Part shown: positions 42,395 through 53,915 of the stretch, one piece after another
How the letters are laid out: each line of letters begins with the position of its first letter
Position numbering within the stretch: position 1 is the stretch's first letter
Assembly: GCF_916618755.1 (NCBI RefSeq)
Contig: NZ_CAKAKB010000006.1
Location: 62,001-126,000, forward strand
Reading direction: 5' to 3'
Length of the DNA: 64,000 nt
From: Actinotalea sp. Marseille-Q4924
Lineage (GTDB): Bacteria > Actinomycetota > Actinomycetes > Actinomycetales > Cellulomonadaceae
The notes under the pieces: generated by a model
What the model saw: only the letters and a program-made list of their open reading frames with translations
Told to the model about the DNA's origin: nothing
The model's database searches: none
Translations under genes and position numbers: made by a program

Positions 42395-44743
42395 ATGACC
42401 ACCGACACGCCCCGCCCGACCCGCCTCGACGTCCCGGCCGTCCTCGCCGCCCTGACGCTGGAGGAGAAGGCCGCGCTCCTGGACGGCTCCGACGCCTGGC
42501 GGACGGAGCCGGTCCAGCGCACGGACGGGTCGGTGCGGGTGCCCGCGGTCATGGTCGCCGACGGCCCGCACGGCCTGCGCAAGGAGCCGGAGGACAGCGA
42601 GACCATGGGGCTGGGCGACTCCGTCCCGGCGACCTGCTTCCCGCCCGCCGCCGGTCTGGCCTCCACGTGGGACCCCGACCTCGTGCAGGCCGTCGGCGCC
42701 GCGATCGCCGACGAGTGCCGCGCGCAGGGCGTGTCCGTGCTGCTGGGCCCGGGCGTCAACATGAAGCGCAGCCCGCTGTGCGGCCGGAACTTCGAGTACC
42801 TCTCCGAGGACCCGTTCCTGGCCGGCGTGCTCGCGGCCGCCCTCGTCCGGGGCACGCAGGGCCGCGGCGTCGGCACGTCGCTCAAGCACTTCGCCGCGAA
42901 CAACCAGGAGACCCAGCGCATGACGATCTCCGCGGACGTCGACGACCGGACGCTCCGCGAGATCTACCTGCCCGCGTTCGAGCGCGTGGTGCGGCAGGAG
43001 CAGCCCTGGACGGTGATGTGCGCCTACAACAAGGTCAACGGCGTCTACGCGTCGCAGAACCACTGGCTCCTCACCGAGGTGCTCCGCGAGCAGTGGGGCT
43101 TCGAGGGCCTCGTCGTGTCCGACTGGGGCGCCGTCGACGACCGGCCCGCCGGCGTCGCCGCGGGGCTCGACCTGGAGATGCCGTCGTCCGGCGGGAACGG
43201 CACGCGCAAGGTCGTCGACGCCGTCCGCGCCGGCACCCTCGACGAGGCGGACGTCGACCGCGCCGCCGAGCGGGTCCTGCGCCTGGTGGACCGCTCGCAG
43301 CCGGCGCTCGCCGAGGGCGGGAGCGCCGACCTCGACGCCCACCACGATCTCGCGCGCCGTGCCGCGGTCGCCGCCGCCGTGCTGCTCAAGAACGAGGACG
43401 GCATCCTCCCCCTCGACCCGGCGAGCCGCGTCGCCGTCGTCGGGGAGCTGGCCCGCACGCCCCGGTACCAGGGCTCGGGGAGCTCGCAGGTGAACCCGAC
43501 GCGCCTCGAGGACGCGCTGGGCGCGCTGCGCGAGCGGCTGTCCGGCGACGTGCCGTTCGCCCCCGGGTACGTCCTGGAGCCCGCGGCGGACGACGACGCC
43601 GACGTCGCGGCGGCGCTGCGCCAGGAGGCGGTCGACGTGGCACGCGAGGCCGGCATCGTCGTCGTGTTCCTGGGGCTGCCGCCGTCGTACGAGGCCGAGG
43701 GGTACGACCGAGCGCACATGGACCTGCCGCCCGAGCAGGTCGCGCTCCTCGACGCGGTCGCGGCCGTGAACCGCGACGTCGTCGTCGTCCTGTCGAACGG
43801 CGCCGCGGTGACCGTGCACCCGTGGCAGCGGCACGCGCGCGCCGTGCTCGAGGGCTGGCTCCTCGGGCAGGCGGGCGGCAGCGCGGTCGCGGACCTGCTC
43901 ACGGGCCGCGCGGCGCCGTCGGGCCGGCTCGCGGAGACCATCCCGCTGCGCGCCACGGACACCCCGACGGTCGGCGCGTTCCCCGGCGAGCACGGGCACG
44001 TCCGCTACGGCGAGGGCCTCCTCATCGGCTACCGCTGGTACGACGCCCACGCGCTGCCCGTCGCGTACCCGTTCGGCCACGGGCTGACGTACACGCGCTT
44101 CACCTGGTCCGACGTCGAGGTCGTCGTGCGGCGGGACACCCCGGCGGCGCCCGGCGCGTCGACCCACACCGCCGACGACGACGCCCGGGTGCAGGTCCAG
44201 GTGCAGGTCACCGTGACGAACGCCGGCGACCGCGTGGGACGCGAGACCGTGCAGGTCTACGTCGCCGACCCGGAGGCGTCCGTGCACCGCCCCGAGCAGG
44301 AGCTGCGGGGGTTCGCGGGCGTCGCGCTCGAGCCCGGGGAGAGCCGCCGGGTGACGGTGGACCTCGACGCCCGCGCGTTCGCCTTCTGGCACGTCCCGAT
44401 GCAGCGGTGGGTCGTCGAGGCGGGGGCCTTCGAGGTGCGGCTCGGGGCGTCGTCGCGCGACCTGCGCGGTCGCGCCGTCGTCCAGCTCGCGGGGGACGGG
44501 GTGACGGAGCCCCTCAGCCCGGAGCAGCCGACGTCCGCGTGGCTCGAGCACCCCGTCGCGGGGCCGGTGCTGCGCGAGCGCCTCGCCGGGTCGACCATGC
44601 TGCGGATGTTCGAGGACCCGCAGCACGGGCCCATGCTCCGCGCCATCCCGCTGCGTCGCCTCACCCGGTTCCCCGACGTCCCGGTGCGCGAGGAGCAGCT
44701 CGACGACCTGCTCGCCGAGGTCGCGGACCGGCCGACCGCCTGA
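42395..44743 (+). CDS. Glycoside hydrolase family 3 beta-glucosidase
   Basis: The product has 782 residues with no signal peptide, so it is cytoplasmic. The N-terminal TIM barrel carries SLKHFAANNQETQR and the nucleophile Asp243 in VVSDWGA. The alpha/beta sandwich holds GSGSSQVNPT and LGLPPSYEAEGYDR. The C-terminal fibronectin type III-like domain (about 610-720) has VTNAGDRVGRETVQVYV. It would release glucose from beta-glucosides or cellobiose taken up by the cell. After the FnIII domain there is an extra tail of about 70 residues, also seen in some actinobacterial homologues. Confidence 0.94.
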   Translation: MTTDTPRPTRLDVPAVLAALTLEEKAALLDGSDAWRTEPVQRTDGSVRVPAVMVADGPHGLRKEPEDSETMGLGDSVPATCFPPAAGLASTWDPDLVQAVGAAIADECRAQGVSVLLGPGVNMKRSPLCGRNFEYLSEDPFLAGVLAAALVRGTQGRGVGTSLKHFAANNQETQRMTISADVDDRTLREIYLPAFERVVRQEQPWTVMCAYNKVNGVYASQNHWLLTEVLREQWGFEGLVVSDWGAVDDRPAGVAAGLDLEMPSSGGNGTRKVVDAVRAGTLDEADVDRAAERVLRLVDRSQPALAEGGSADLDAHHDLARRAAVAAAVLLKNEDGILPLDPASRVAVVGELARTPRYQGSGSSQVNPTRLEDALGALRERLSGDVPFAPGYVLEPAADDDADVAAALRQEAVDVAREAGIVVVFLGLPPSYEAEGYDRAHMDLPPEQVALLDAVAAVNRDVVVVLSNGAAVTVHPWQRHARAVLEGWLLGQAGGSAVADLLTGRAAPSGRLAETIPLRATDTPTVGAFPGEHGHVRYGEGLLIGYRWYDAHALPVAYPFGHGLTYTRFTWSDVEVVVRRDTPAAPGASTHTADDDARVQVQVQVTVTNAGDRVGRETVQVYVADPEASVHRPEQELRGFAGVALEPGESRRVTVDLDARAFAFWHVPMQRWVVEAGAFEVRLGASSRDLRGRAVVQLAGDGVTEPLSPEQPTSAWLEHPVAGPVLRERLAGSTMLRMFEDPQHGPMLRAIPLRRLTRFPDVPVREEQLDDLLAEVADRPTA

Positions 44744-44767
44744 GGGGCCGGCGCGCCGGGCCGCGGC

Positions 44768-47518
44768 TCACCGCGCCTCCCACTCCTCGGCCTCGGTGGC
44801 CGCCGGCAGGGGCAGGTGCGGGATCGACGCCGTGATGAGGGTGCCGTCGGCGCGGAGGCTGCCACGCAGCGCCGACGCGTCCGGCGCGCCCGGCAGCCGG
44901 GGCCCCTGGCCGTCGATCGGGACGACGACGGTCTGGCGCCCCACCGTGACGCGCGTGCCGCGGACCACGACCTCCAAGGCGGTGCCGGTCTCGAGCGCCA
45001 GCTCGACGCAGTCCTGGCGGACGGTGACCCGCAGCCGGGCGTCGCGGACCGTCAGGCGGAAGGTGAGACCGGTCCACCCCTCCGGCAGGCGGGGGTCGAA
45101 CGTGAGCACGTCGTCGGGGTGGTGCATCCCGCCGAAGCCGTGCACGAGCGCGGCCCACGTCCCGGCGGCGGAGGCCACGTGCACGCCGTCGGCCGCGTTG
45201 TGGTGCAGGTCCGCCAGGTCGACGAAGAGCGCGTCGAGGAAGTAGCGCAGCGCGAGCTCGTGGTACCCGACCTCGGCCGCGACGATCGACTGGACGACCG
45301 CGGACAGGCTCGAGTCGCCCGTGGTGATCGGGTCGTAGTACTCGAAGTCCGCCTTCTTCTCCTCCGGCGTGAAGTGCTCGCCCTGCAGGAAGAGCGCCAG
45401 GACGACGTCGGCCTGCTTGAGCACCTGGAACCGGTAGATGACCAGCGGGTGGTAGTGCAGCAGCAGGGGACGCTTGTCGGCCGGCGTCTCGGCCAGGTCC
45501 CACACCTCGCGCTCGTGGAACTGGGAGTCCTGCGGGTGGATGCCGAGGTGCTCGTCGAAGGGGATGGCCATCGCGTCGGCCGCGCGCAGCCAGTCGCCGA
45601 CCTCCTCCTCGCGCAGCCCGAGCCGCGTCACCATCCGGGTGTGGTCGAGCGGCGCCCCGGTCTCGAGGGACCGGACCGCCTCGGCGGCCTTGCGCAGGTT
45701 GAACCGCGCCATGACGTTGGTGAAGAGGTTGTCGTTGACGACCGTCGTGTACTCGTCGGGACCCGTCACGCCGTAGATGTGGAAGGAGTCGCTGCCGTTG
45801 CCACGCCAGAAGCCGAGGTCGACCCACATCCGCGCGGTCTGCACCAGCACGTCGATGCCCTCGCGCGCGAGGAACTCCTCGTCCCCGCTGACCTGCACGT
45901 ACCTGCTCAGCGCATACGCGACGTCGGCGTCGATGTGGTACTGCGCCGTGCCCGCCGCGTAGTAGGCGGACGCCTCCTCGCCGTTGATCGTCCGCCACGG
46001 GAAGAGGGCGCCGTCCTCGTTGAGCTGGCGCGCGCGCCGCTGGGCCGCCGGGAGCATCGTGTAGCGGAACCGGACCGCGTTCCGCGCGACGACCGGCGAG
46101 GTGTAGACGAGGTACGGGACGACGTACACCTCGGTGTCCCAGAAGTAGTGGCCGCTGTAGCCCGACCCCGTCAGCCCCTTCGCGGCGATGCCGTTGCCCT
46201 CCGCGCGCGCGGCGGCCTGCGCGATCTGGAAGAGGTTCCAGCGGATCGCCTGCTGGACGGCCGGCTGGCCCTCGACGACGACGTCCGAGCGGTCCCAGTA
46301 CTCGTCCAGCCACGCACGCTGGTCCACGAACTGCCGCTCCACCCCCTCCTCGCGGACGCGGTCGAGCGTCCGGCGGCAGCGGTTGACCAGCTCGCGCGCG
46401 GGCACGCTGCGCGACGTGTGGTAGCTCACCGCCTTGGTGATGACGACCGGGACGCCCGGCTGCGCCGTCACCCGGTACACGTGCTTGGCGTAGTCCTCCT
46501 CGACCTGCGTGAGGAGCTCGACGACGTTCTCGCTCTCGACGTGGTGGTCGATCGCGACGCCCAGCGTCATGCCCGAGTTGGTGCAGCGGTACGCCAGCAC
46601 CGTCCGGGTGTCGTCCCCCCAGTGCACCTCCGGCTGCAGGACGCGGTGGTCGAACTGCGTCGCCCGACGCGGGTCCGCGCTCGTCGCCGACCCCGCCCGG
46701 GTGCGGTACTCGTCCAGGCCGTCCTGACGGTTGATGAGCCGGGACGAGACGACGACCGGCACCTCCCGGTCGAGCACCGTCACCTCGAAGGTCATCAGGG
46801 CCAGGTGTCTCTGGCGGAAGGAGACCATCCGCCGCGAGCGCACCCGGACCCGGTTGCCCGACGGCGTGCGCCACAGGATGTCCCGGTAGAGCACGCCGTC
46901 GCGCAGGTCGAGCGTGCGGTCGTAGGTGACGAGGTCGGCGACGGACAGCAGCAGGGGCTCGTCGTCGACGTAGAGGCGGATGACCTTGGGGTCCGGGACG
47001 TTGACGACGGTCTGACCGACCTCGGCGAACCCGAAGGCCTCCTCCGCGTGGCGGATCGGCCAGGTCTCGTGGAAGCCGTTGACGTACGTCCCGTGGGTGT
47101 GGAAGTCCCGGCCCTCCTCGAGGTTGCCGCGCATGCCGATGTACCCGTTGCCCAGGGCGAAGAGCGTCTCGACGGTGCCGTGGTCGTCAGGGTCGAAGAA
47201 GGACTCGGTCAGCCGCCACGGGTGGGTGGGGAACCGGGTGCGGTCCAGGTACGCGAGGGGGTCGCGGCGCACCGTCTCGGGGCGGCGGTGCGCGCCGCGG
47301 CCCGCGTGCGCGCCGCGCTCGCCCGGACGGTGCCCGGGGACGTCCTCGTGGTAGCGCTCGTGGCGCAGCGGCCCGCTCGGGTCCCGGCGCGGGCCGTCCA
47401 TGTGGTCCTCGGCGTAGCCCCCGATCGGACCGCTCGCTGGGCGCTGCGGCGAGGCACCGTCCGAGGTGCGGTCCGCGGGGCCGTTCGACGGACCTGTCGG
47501 GCCGTCCGGCCGGGTCAC
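44768..47518 (-). CDS. Glycoside hydrolase family 65 disaccharide phosphorylase
   Basis: The product has 916 residues. The N-terminal beta-sandwich begins near residue 90 (FPTHPWRLTESFFD, ALGNGYIGMRGN). The (alpha/alpha)6 barrel includes YFWDTEVYVVPYL and the catalytic acid Glu589 in GVTGPDEYTT. KQADVVLALFL and HHPDDVLTFDPRLPEGWTGL mark the C-terminal part. The family splits trehalose, maltose, kojibiose or nigerose with phosphate, giving beta-glucose 1-phosphate. About 85 residues at the N-terminus are hydrophilic and Arg/Gly/Asp-rich. The GTG start overlaps the beta-phosphoglucomutase stop, so the two form an operon. Which disaccharide is used cannot be told by eye. Confidence 0.93.
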   Translation of the reverse strand: MTRPDGPTGPSNGPADRTSDGASPQRPASGPIGGYAEDHMDGPRRDPSGPLRHERYHEDVPGHRPGERGAHAGRGAHRRPETVRRDPLAYLDRTRFPTHPWRLTESFFDPDDHGTVETLFALGNGYIGMRGNLEEGRDFHTHGTYVNGFHETWPIRHAEEAFGFAEVGQTVVNVPDPKVIRLYVDDEPLLLSVADLVTYDRTLDLRDGVLYRDILWRTPSGNRVRVRSRRMVSFRQRHLALMTFEVTVLDREVPVVVSSRLINRQDGLDEYRTRAGSATSADPRRATQFDHRVLQPEVHWGDDTRTVLAYRCTNSGMTLGVAIDHHVESENVVELLTQVEEDYAKHVYRVTAQPGVPVVITKAVSYHTSRSVPARELVNRCRRTLDRVREEGVERQFVDQRAWLDEYWDRSDVVVEGQPAVQQAIRWNLFQIAQAAARAEGNGIAAKGLTGSGYSGHYFWDTEVYVVPYLVYTSPVVARNAVRFRYTMLPAAQRRARQLNEDGALFPWRTINGEEASAYYAAGTAQYHIDADVAYALSRYVQVSGDEEFLAREGIDVLVQTARMWVDLGFWRGNGSDSFHIYGVTGPDEYTTVVNDNLFTNVMARFNLRKAAEAVRSLETGAPLDHTRMVTRLGLREEEVGDWLRAADAMAIPFDEHLGIHPQDSQFHEREVWDLAETPADKRPLLLHYHPLVIYRFQVLKQADVVLALFLQGEHFTPEEKKADFEYYDPITTGDSSLSAVVQSIVAAEVGYHELALRYFLDALFVDLADLHHNAADGVHVASAAGTWAALVHGFGGMHHPDDVLTFDPRLPEGWTGLTFRLTVRDARLRVTVRQDCVELALETGTALEVVVRGTRVTVGRQTVVVPIDGQGPRLPGAPDASALRGSLRADGTLITASIPHLPLPAATEAEEWEAR

Positions 47519-48231
47519 GACGGCACCAGCTCGGCCAGGTCGGTGACGACGACGTCCGCGCCCGCGTCCCGCAGCACCTGCTCACCTGCTCCCCGGTCCA
47601 CCCCGACGACGAGGCCGAAGCCACCCGCGCGCCCGGCGGCGACGCCGGACACCGCGTCCTCGATCACCACCGAGCGTGCCACCGTCGCGCCGAGCAGCTC
47701 GGCGGCGCGCCGGAACGTCTCAGGGTGGGGCTTGCCCGCGAGGCCCTCGGCCCGCGCCACGGCGCCGTCGACGACGACGGCGAAGCGGTCCGCGATCCTC
47801 GCCGCCTCGAGCACGCCGCGGGCGTTGCGCGAGCTCGACACGACGGCGACTCCCGTGCCGCGGGCCCGCAGCTCGTCCACCAGCCGCACCGAGCCCGGGT
47901 AGGGCGCCACCCCCTCGTCGGCGAGGATGCGGTTGAACATGGCGTTCTTGGCGTTGCCCAGCCCGCAGACCGTCTCGACGCCGGGCTCGTCCGTCGCGAG
48001 GCCCTCCGGCAGCGCGACGCCCCGCGACACGAGCACCGCGCGCACGCCGTCGTACCGCGGGCGGCCGTCGACGTGGAGGAAGTAGTCCTCGTCCGAGTAC
48101 GGCGGCGTGACCCCGTGCTGGTCGAAGAACTCGGTGAACATCGCCGCCCACGCGAGCATGTGGACGTCCGCCGTCGGGGTCAGGACCCCGTCGAGGTCGA
48201 AGAGGGCGGCGTCGTAGGGGGTCCAGTCCAT
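47515..48231 (-). CDS. Beta-phosphoglucomutase (HAD superfamily)
   Basis: The product has 238 residues. The nucleophile and acid/base are Asp12 and Asp14 in LFDLDGVLT. Motif 2 is VVSSSRNA, the Lys is in GLAGKPHPETF, and motif 4 is VIEDAVSGVAAGRAGGF. With the GH65 enzyme it converts beta-glucose 1-phosphate to glucose 6-phosphate. It is upstream of and overlaps GH65, as is common for this pair. Trehalose-phosphatase-like HADs are a less likely alternative. Confidence 0.92.
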   Translation of the reverse strand: MDWTPYDAALFDLDGVLTPTADVHMLAWAAMFTEFFDQHGVTPPYSDEDYFLHVDGRPRYDGVRAVLVSRGVALPEGLATDEPGVETVCGLGNAKNAMFNRILADEGVAPYPGSVRLVDELRARGTGVAVVSSSRNARGVLEAARIADRFAVVVDGAVARAEGLAGKPHPETFRRAAELLGATVARSVVIEDAVSGVAAGRAGGFGLVVGVDRGAGEQVLRDAGADVVVTDLAELVPS

Positions 48232-48283
48232 GGTTCGACGCTACGGGTCGGGCGCCCCGACGTCGTGCCGAGCCTGCCCGGCG

Positions 48284-50893
<2,610 letters not shown>

Positions 50894-50948
50894 CGGTGTG
50901 CTTCCTCCGTGGGCGTCTTGGGGGACTGCTCGGGGCAACCGGTCCGAA

Positions 50949-50969
50949 GTTGAGTCTATTCCGCTCAAG
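50949..50969. promoter_or_regulatory. HAIR element (HspR operator) upstream of clpB
   Basis: On the plus strand it reads GTTGAGT-N7-GCTCAAG. The HspR-associated inverted repeat consensus is CTTGAGT-N7-ACTCAAG, so 12 of 14 arm bases match and the seven-base spacing is exact. It lies 56 bases before the clpB ATG on the minus strand. HspR would repress clpB outside heat shock. Confidence 0.8.
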
Positions 50970-51094
50970 TCTGCGTCGCGAGGGGCAGCGGGCCGTCGGT
51001 TTACCTGCAGGGACGCACCGAGGACCGCCTCCGCGGGGCGGGTGACCTCGATCATCGGACGATTTCAGTGGTTGAGACATTCCACGGCGACCCT

Positions 51095-51108
51095 TTGCAA
51101 CGTTGCAA
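51095..51108. promoter_or_regulatory. LacI-type operator upstream of the arabinoside operon
   Basis: TTGCAACGTTGCAA is a perfect 14-bp palindrome with a central CG, the classic shape of a LacI/GalR-family operator. It lies 80 bases before the GH51 start. The lacI gene at the end of the same locus is the likely source of the repressor. Confidence 0.75.
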
Positions 51109-51187
51109 GTCTTCGCTAGGAAGATCACACGGCCCCCCACCCCAGCGGAGCGACCCGGGCCGTCGGACCGGCGAAGGAGCCCTCACG

Positions 51188-52705
51188 ATGCAGGCCAGAT
51201 TCACGGCGAGCGCCGACTTCACCATCGGGGTCGTCGACCGCCGGCTGTTCGGGTCCTTCGTGGAGCACATGGGCCGGTGCGTCTACACCGGCATCTACGA
51301 GCCCGGCCACCCCGAGGCCGACGAGGCCGGCCTTCGCAAGGACGTGCTGGAGCTGACCCGCGAGATGGGCGTGACCCTGGTGCGCTACCCGGGCGGCAAC
51401 TTCGTCTCGGGCTACCGGTGGGAGGACGGCGTCGGCCCGGTCGAGCAGCGACCGAGCCGCCTCGACCTCGCCTGGCGCTCCGTGGAGAGCAACGCCTTCG
51501 GCCTGCACGAGTTCATCGGCTGGGCCCGCAAGGCGCAGGTCGAGCCGATGATGGCGGTCAACCTCGGCACCCGCGGGCCGCAGGAGGCCGCCGACCTGCT
51601 CGAGTACGCCAACCACCCCGGCGGCACCCGGCTGTCCGACCTCCGCCGGGCGCACGGCTCCCCGGACCCGTTCGGCATCAGGCTGTGGTGCCTGGGCAAC
51701 GAGATGGACGGTCCCTGGCAGCTCGGTGCGAAGACCGCCGACGAGTACGGCCGGCTGGCCAACGAGACCGCCAAGGTGATGCGGCTCGTCGACCCGACCG
51801 TGGAGCTCGTCGCCTGCGGGAGCTCCATGCGCAGCATGGCGACGTTCGGCAGCTGGGAGGCCACGGTCCTCGACCACTGCTTCGAGCAGGTCGACCTCCT
51901 GTCTCTTCACGCCTACTACGAGGAGCACGACCAGGACCTCGCCGGCTTCCTCGCGACCGCGCTGGACATGGACGCCTTCATCGACGAGGTGGTCGCGACC
52001 GTCGACCACGTCGCGGCGAAGAAGCGGAGTCCCAAGCGGCTCCGGCTGTCCTTCGACGAGTGGAACGTGTGGTTCCAGCGGGCGTTCGCCGGCCCGGAGG
52101 CGCAGACGTGGGAGGACGAGCCCCGCCTCATCGAGGACACCTACGACGTCGCCGCAGCCGTCGTCGTCGGCACGTACCTCATGACGCTGCTGCGGCACGC
52201 CGACCGCGTCTCCGTGGCGTGCCAGGCGCAGCTGGCCAACGTCATCGCGCCGATCCGCACGGAGCCGGGCGGCCCCGCGTGGCGCCAGACGATCTTCCAC
52301 CCCTTCGCGCACGCCGCCCGGTTCGCCCGCGGCGACGTGCTGCGCCTCGCCGTCTCCTCGCCCACCTACGCCGCCGAGCCCTACGGCGACGTCCCTGTCC
52401 TGGACACCGTGGCGACCCGCGACGGCGAGACGGGAGAGGTCACGGTCTTCGCCGTGAACCGGGACCTGACCGAGCCGCTCTCCCTCACCGGCGCCCTGCA
52501 CGGGCTCGGTCGTCTGGACCTCGTGGAGCACGTGACCCTCGCGGCCGACGGCGACGCCCGCCGCGTCAACACCCGTGAGCAGCCCGACGCCGTCCGCCCC
52601 CGCCGCGCCGACGGCGCGCGCGTGGTCGACGGGGTGCTCCACGCCACGCTGCCGCCGCTGTCGTGGAACGTCCTGCGCCTCGCCCCCGTGCGCCGCGGCG
52701 CCTGA
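51188..52705 (+). CDS. Alpha-L-arabinofuranosidase, glycoside hydrolase family 51
   Basis: The product has 505 residues, normal for intracellular GH51, with no signal peptide. The acid/base Glu172 lies in LWCLGNEMDGPW, the nucleophile Glu291 in LSFDEWNVWF. FGSFVEHMGRCVYTGIYEPGHP and VRYPGGNFVSGYRWEDGVGP are family signatures. It removes terminal arabinofuranose from arabino-oligosaccharides brought in by the neighbouring transporter. GAAGGAG lies eight bases before the ATG at 51188. It is the first gene of the operon, under a LacI-type operator. Confidence 0.96.
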   Translation: MQARFTASADFTIGVVDRRLFGSFVEHMGRCVYTGIYEPGHPEADEAGLRKDVLELTREMGVTLVRYPGGNFVSGYRWEDGVGPVEQRPSRLDLAWRSVESNAFGLHEFIGWARKAQVEPMMAVNLGTRGPQEAADLLEYANHPGGTRLSDLRRAHGSPDPFGIRLWCLGNEMDGPWQLGAKTADEYGRLANETAKVMRLVDPTVELVACGSSMRSMATFGSWEATVLDHCFEQVDLLSLHAYYEEHDQDLAGFLATALDMDAFIDEVVATVDHVAAKKRSPKRLRLSFDEWNVWFQRAFAGPEAQTWEDEPRLIEDTYDVAAAVVVGTYLMTLLRHADRVSVACQAQLANVIAPIRTEPGGPAWRQTIFHPFAHAARFARGDVLRLAVSSPTYAAEPYGDVPVLDTVATRDGETGEVTVFAVNRDLTEPLSLTGALHGLGRLDLVEHVTLAADGDARRVNTREQPDAVRPRRADGARVVDGVLHATLPPLSWNVLRLAPVRRGA

Positions 52706-52776
52706 CCGCCCCGGCACCTCCCGACGCCTCCCACCCGACCCCGACCGGCACGACCCCACCTCGACCGGAGGACGAC

Positions 52777-53913
52777 ATGGTCAGCTCGACGACGAGCAGC
52801 CCGCGCCTCGAGGCGCGCCCCACGCTGCCGGACCCGCCCGGCACGACCCGCGCCGGCGCCCGCCGGGACGCGAGGACCGCCGCCGTCTTCCTGGCGCCGT
52901 TCCTCCTCCTGTTCGTCGTGTTCATCCTCTACCCGGTCGTCCAGGCCGTGGCGATGAGCCTCTTCGACTGGGACCTCCTGACCCAGTCCGCGACGGACTT
53001 CGGCCTGGACAACTACGCCCGGATGCTCGGCGGGACGGGCCTCACCTGGTCCGTCACCGCGATGCTCTCGTGGCGCCTCGTCCTGCTCGCCGTCGTGGCC
53101 GGCCTGGCCGTGGCCCCTCGGCACGGACGCATCGGCACGCGGGCGGCCGTCACGGCCGCCGTCCCGCTGCTCCTCCTGGTGCTCGCCCTCGGGATCCACC
53201 CCGGTCCGGGTGGGCAGTGGAACGACCCGCGCTTCTGGGCCGCCCTGCAGCACACCGTCGAGTTCACCGTGGTCGCCACACCGCTGCTCGTCGTCGGCGG
53301 CCTCGCGATGGCGCTGCTGGTCAACCGCAAGGGCCGCAGCTCGGCGTTCTACCGCACGGCGTTCTTCCTGCCGTACGTGCTGCCCGTCTCGGTCGTGACG
53401 CTCATCTGGATCTACCTCCTCAACCCCGACCGCGGCCTGGTGGCCTGGGCGACCCAGCGGCTGGGCCTCGGCACCGTCGACTACCTCAACGAGCCGACGA
53501 CGGCGCTGCCCGCGGTGATCCTCACGACCGTCTGGTGGACCGTCGGCTTCACGATGATCCTGTTCCTCGCCGGCCTGCAGGACATCGACCCGTCCCTGTA
53601 CGAGGCGGCCTCGCTCGACGGCGCCGGACGGTGGGAGTCCTTCCGCGCCATCACGGTTCCCGGGCTCCGGCGCGTCACCGTGCTGGTCGTCGTGTCCCAG
53701 GTGATCGCGTCGTTCCAGATCTTCGGCCAGGTGTACCTCATGACCCGGGGAGGGCCGGGCGACTCCTCCCTCGTGCTCATCCAGCACGTCTACGAGTCCG
53801 GGATCCGCGACTCCGCCCTGGGCTACGCCTCCGCCCTGTCCCTGGTGCTCCTCGTCATCATCCTCGCCGTCTCGCTCGCGCAGCTGAAGCTGCTCCGTAC
53901 GGAGGACTCCTGA
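52777..53913 (+). CDS. Sugar ABC transporter permease (MalF-like) with an extra membrane hairpin
   Basis: The product has 378 residues; typical actinobacterial partners have about 300. After TM1 (about 35-58), two additional hydrophobic segments (about 95-113 and 123-140) precede the usual core. The ABC coupling motif is EAASLDGAGRWESFRAITVP. NRKGRSSAFYRTAFFLPYVLPVSVV is typical of CUT1 permeases. GGAGG sits five bases before the ATG at 52777. It is likely to import arabino-oligosaccharides with the next two genes. No ATPase is encoded here; CUT1 systems in Actinobacteria usually share MsiK. Confidence 0.92.
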   Translation: MVSSTTSSPRLEARPTLPDPPGTTRAGARRDARTAAVFLAPFLLLFVVFILYPVVQAVAMSLFDWDLLTQSATDFGLDNYARMLGGTGLTWSVTAMLSWRLVLLAVVAGLAVAPRHGRIGTRAAVTAAVPLLLLVLALGIHPGPGGQWNDPRFWAALQHTVEFTVVATPLLVVGGLAMALLVNRKGRSSAFYRTAFFLPYVLPVSVVTLIWIYLLNPDRGLVAWATQRLGLGTVDYLNEPTTALPAVILTTVWWTVGFTMILFLAGLQDIDPSLYEAASLDGAGRWESFRAITVPGLRRVTVLVVVSQVIASFQIFGQVYLMTRGGPGDSSLVLIQHVYESGIRDSALGYASALSLVLLVIILAVSLAQLKLLRTEDS

Positions 53914-53915
53914 TC

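Noticed and set aside
40616-44626. A 1,336-codon open frame on the minus strand opposite the GH3 and membrane-protein genes
   Set aside because: It is antisense to genes with clear domains, has no family motifs, and is Arg/Gly/Val-rich as expected from a non-coding frame in very GC-rich DNA.
44816-47902. A 1,028-codon open frame on the plus strand opposite the GH65 gene
   Set aside because: GH65 motifs on the minus strand are unambiguous; the plus-strand frame has shadow composition.
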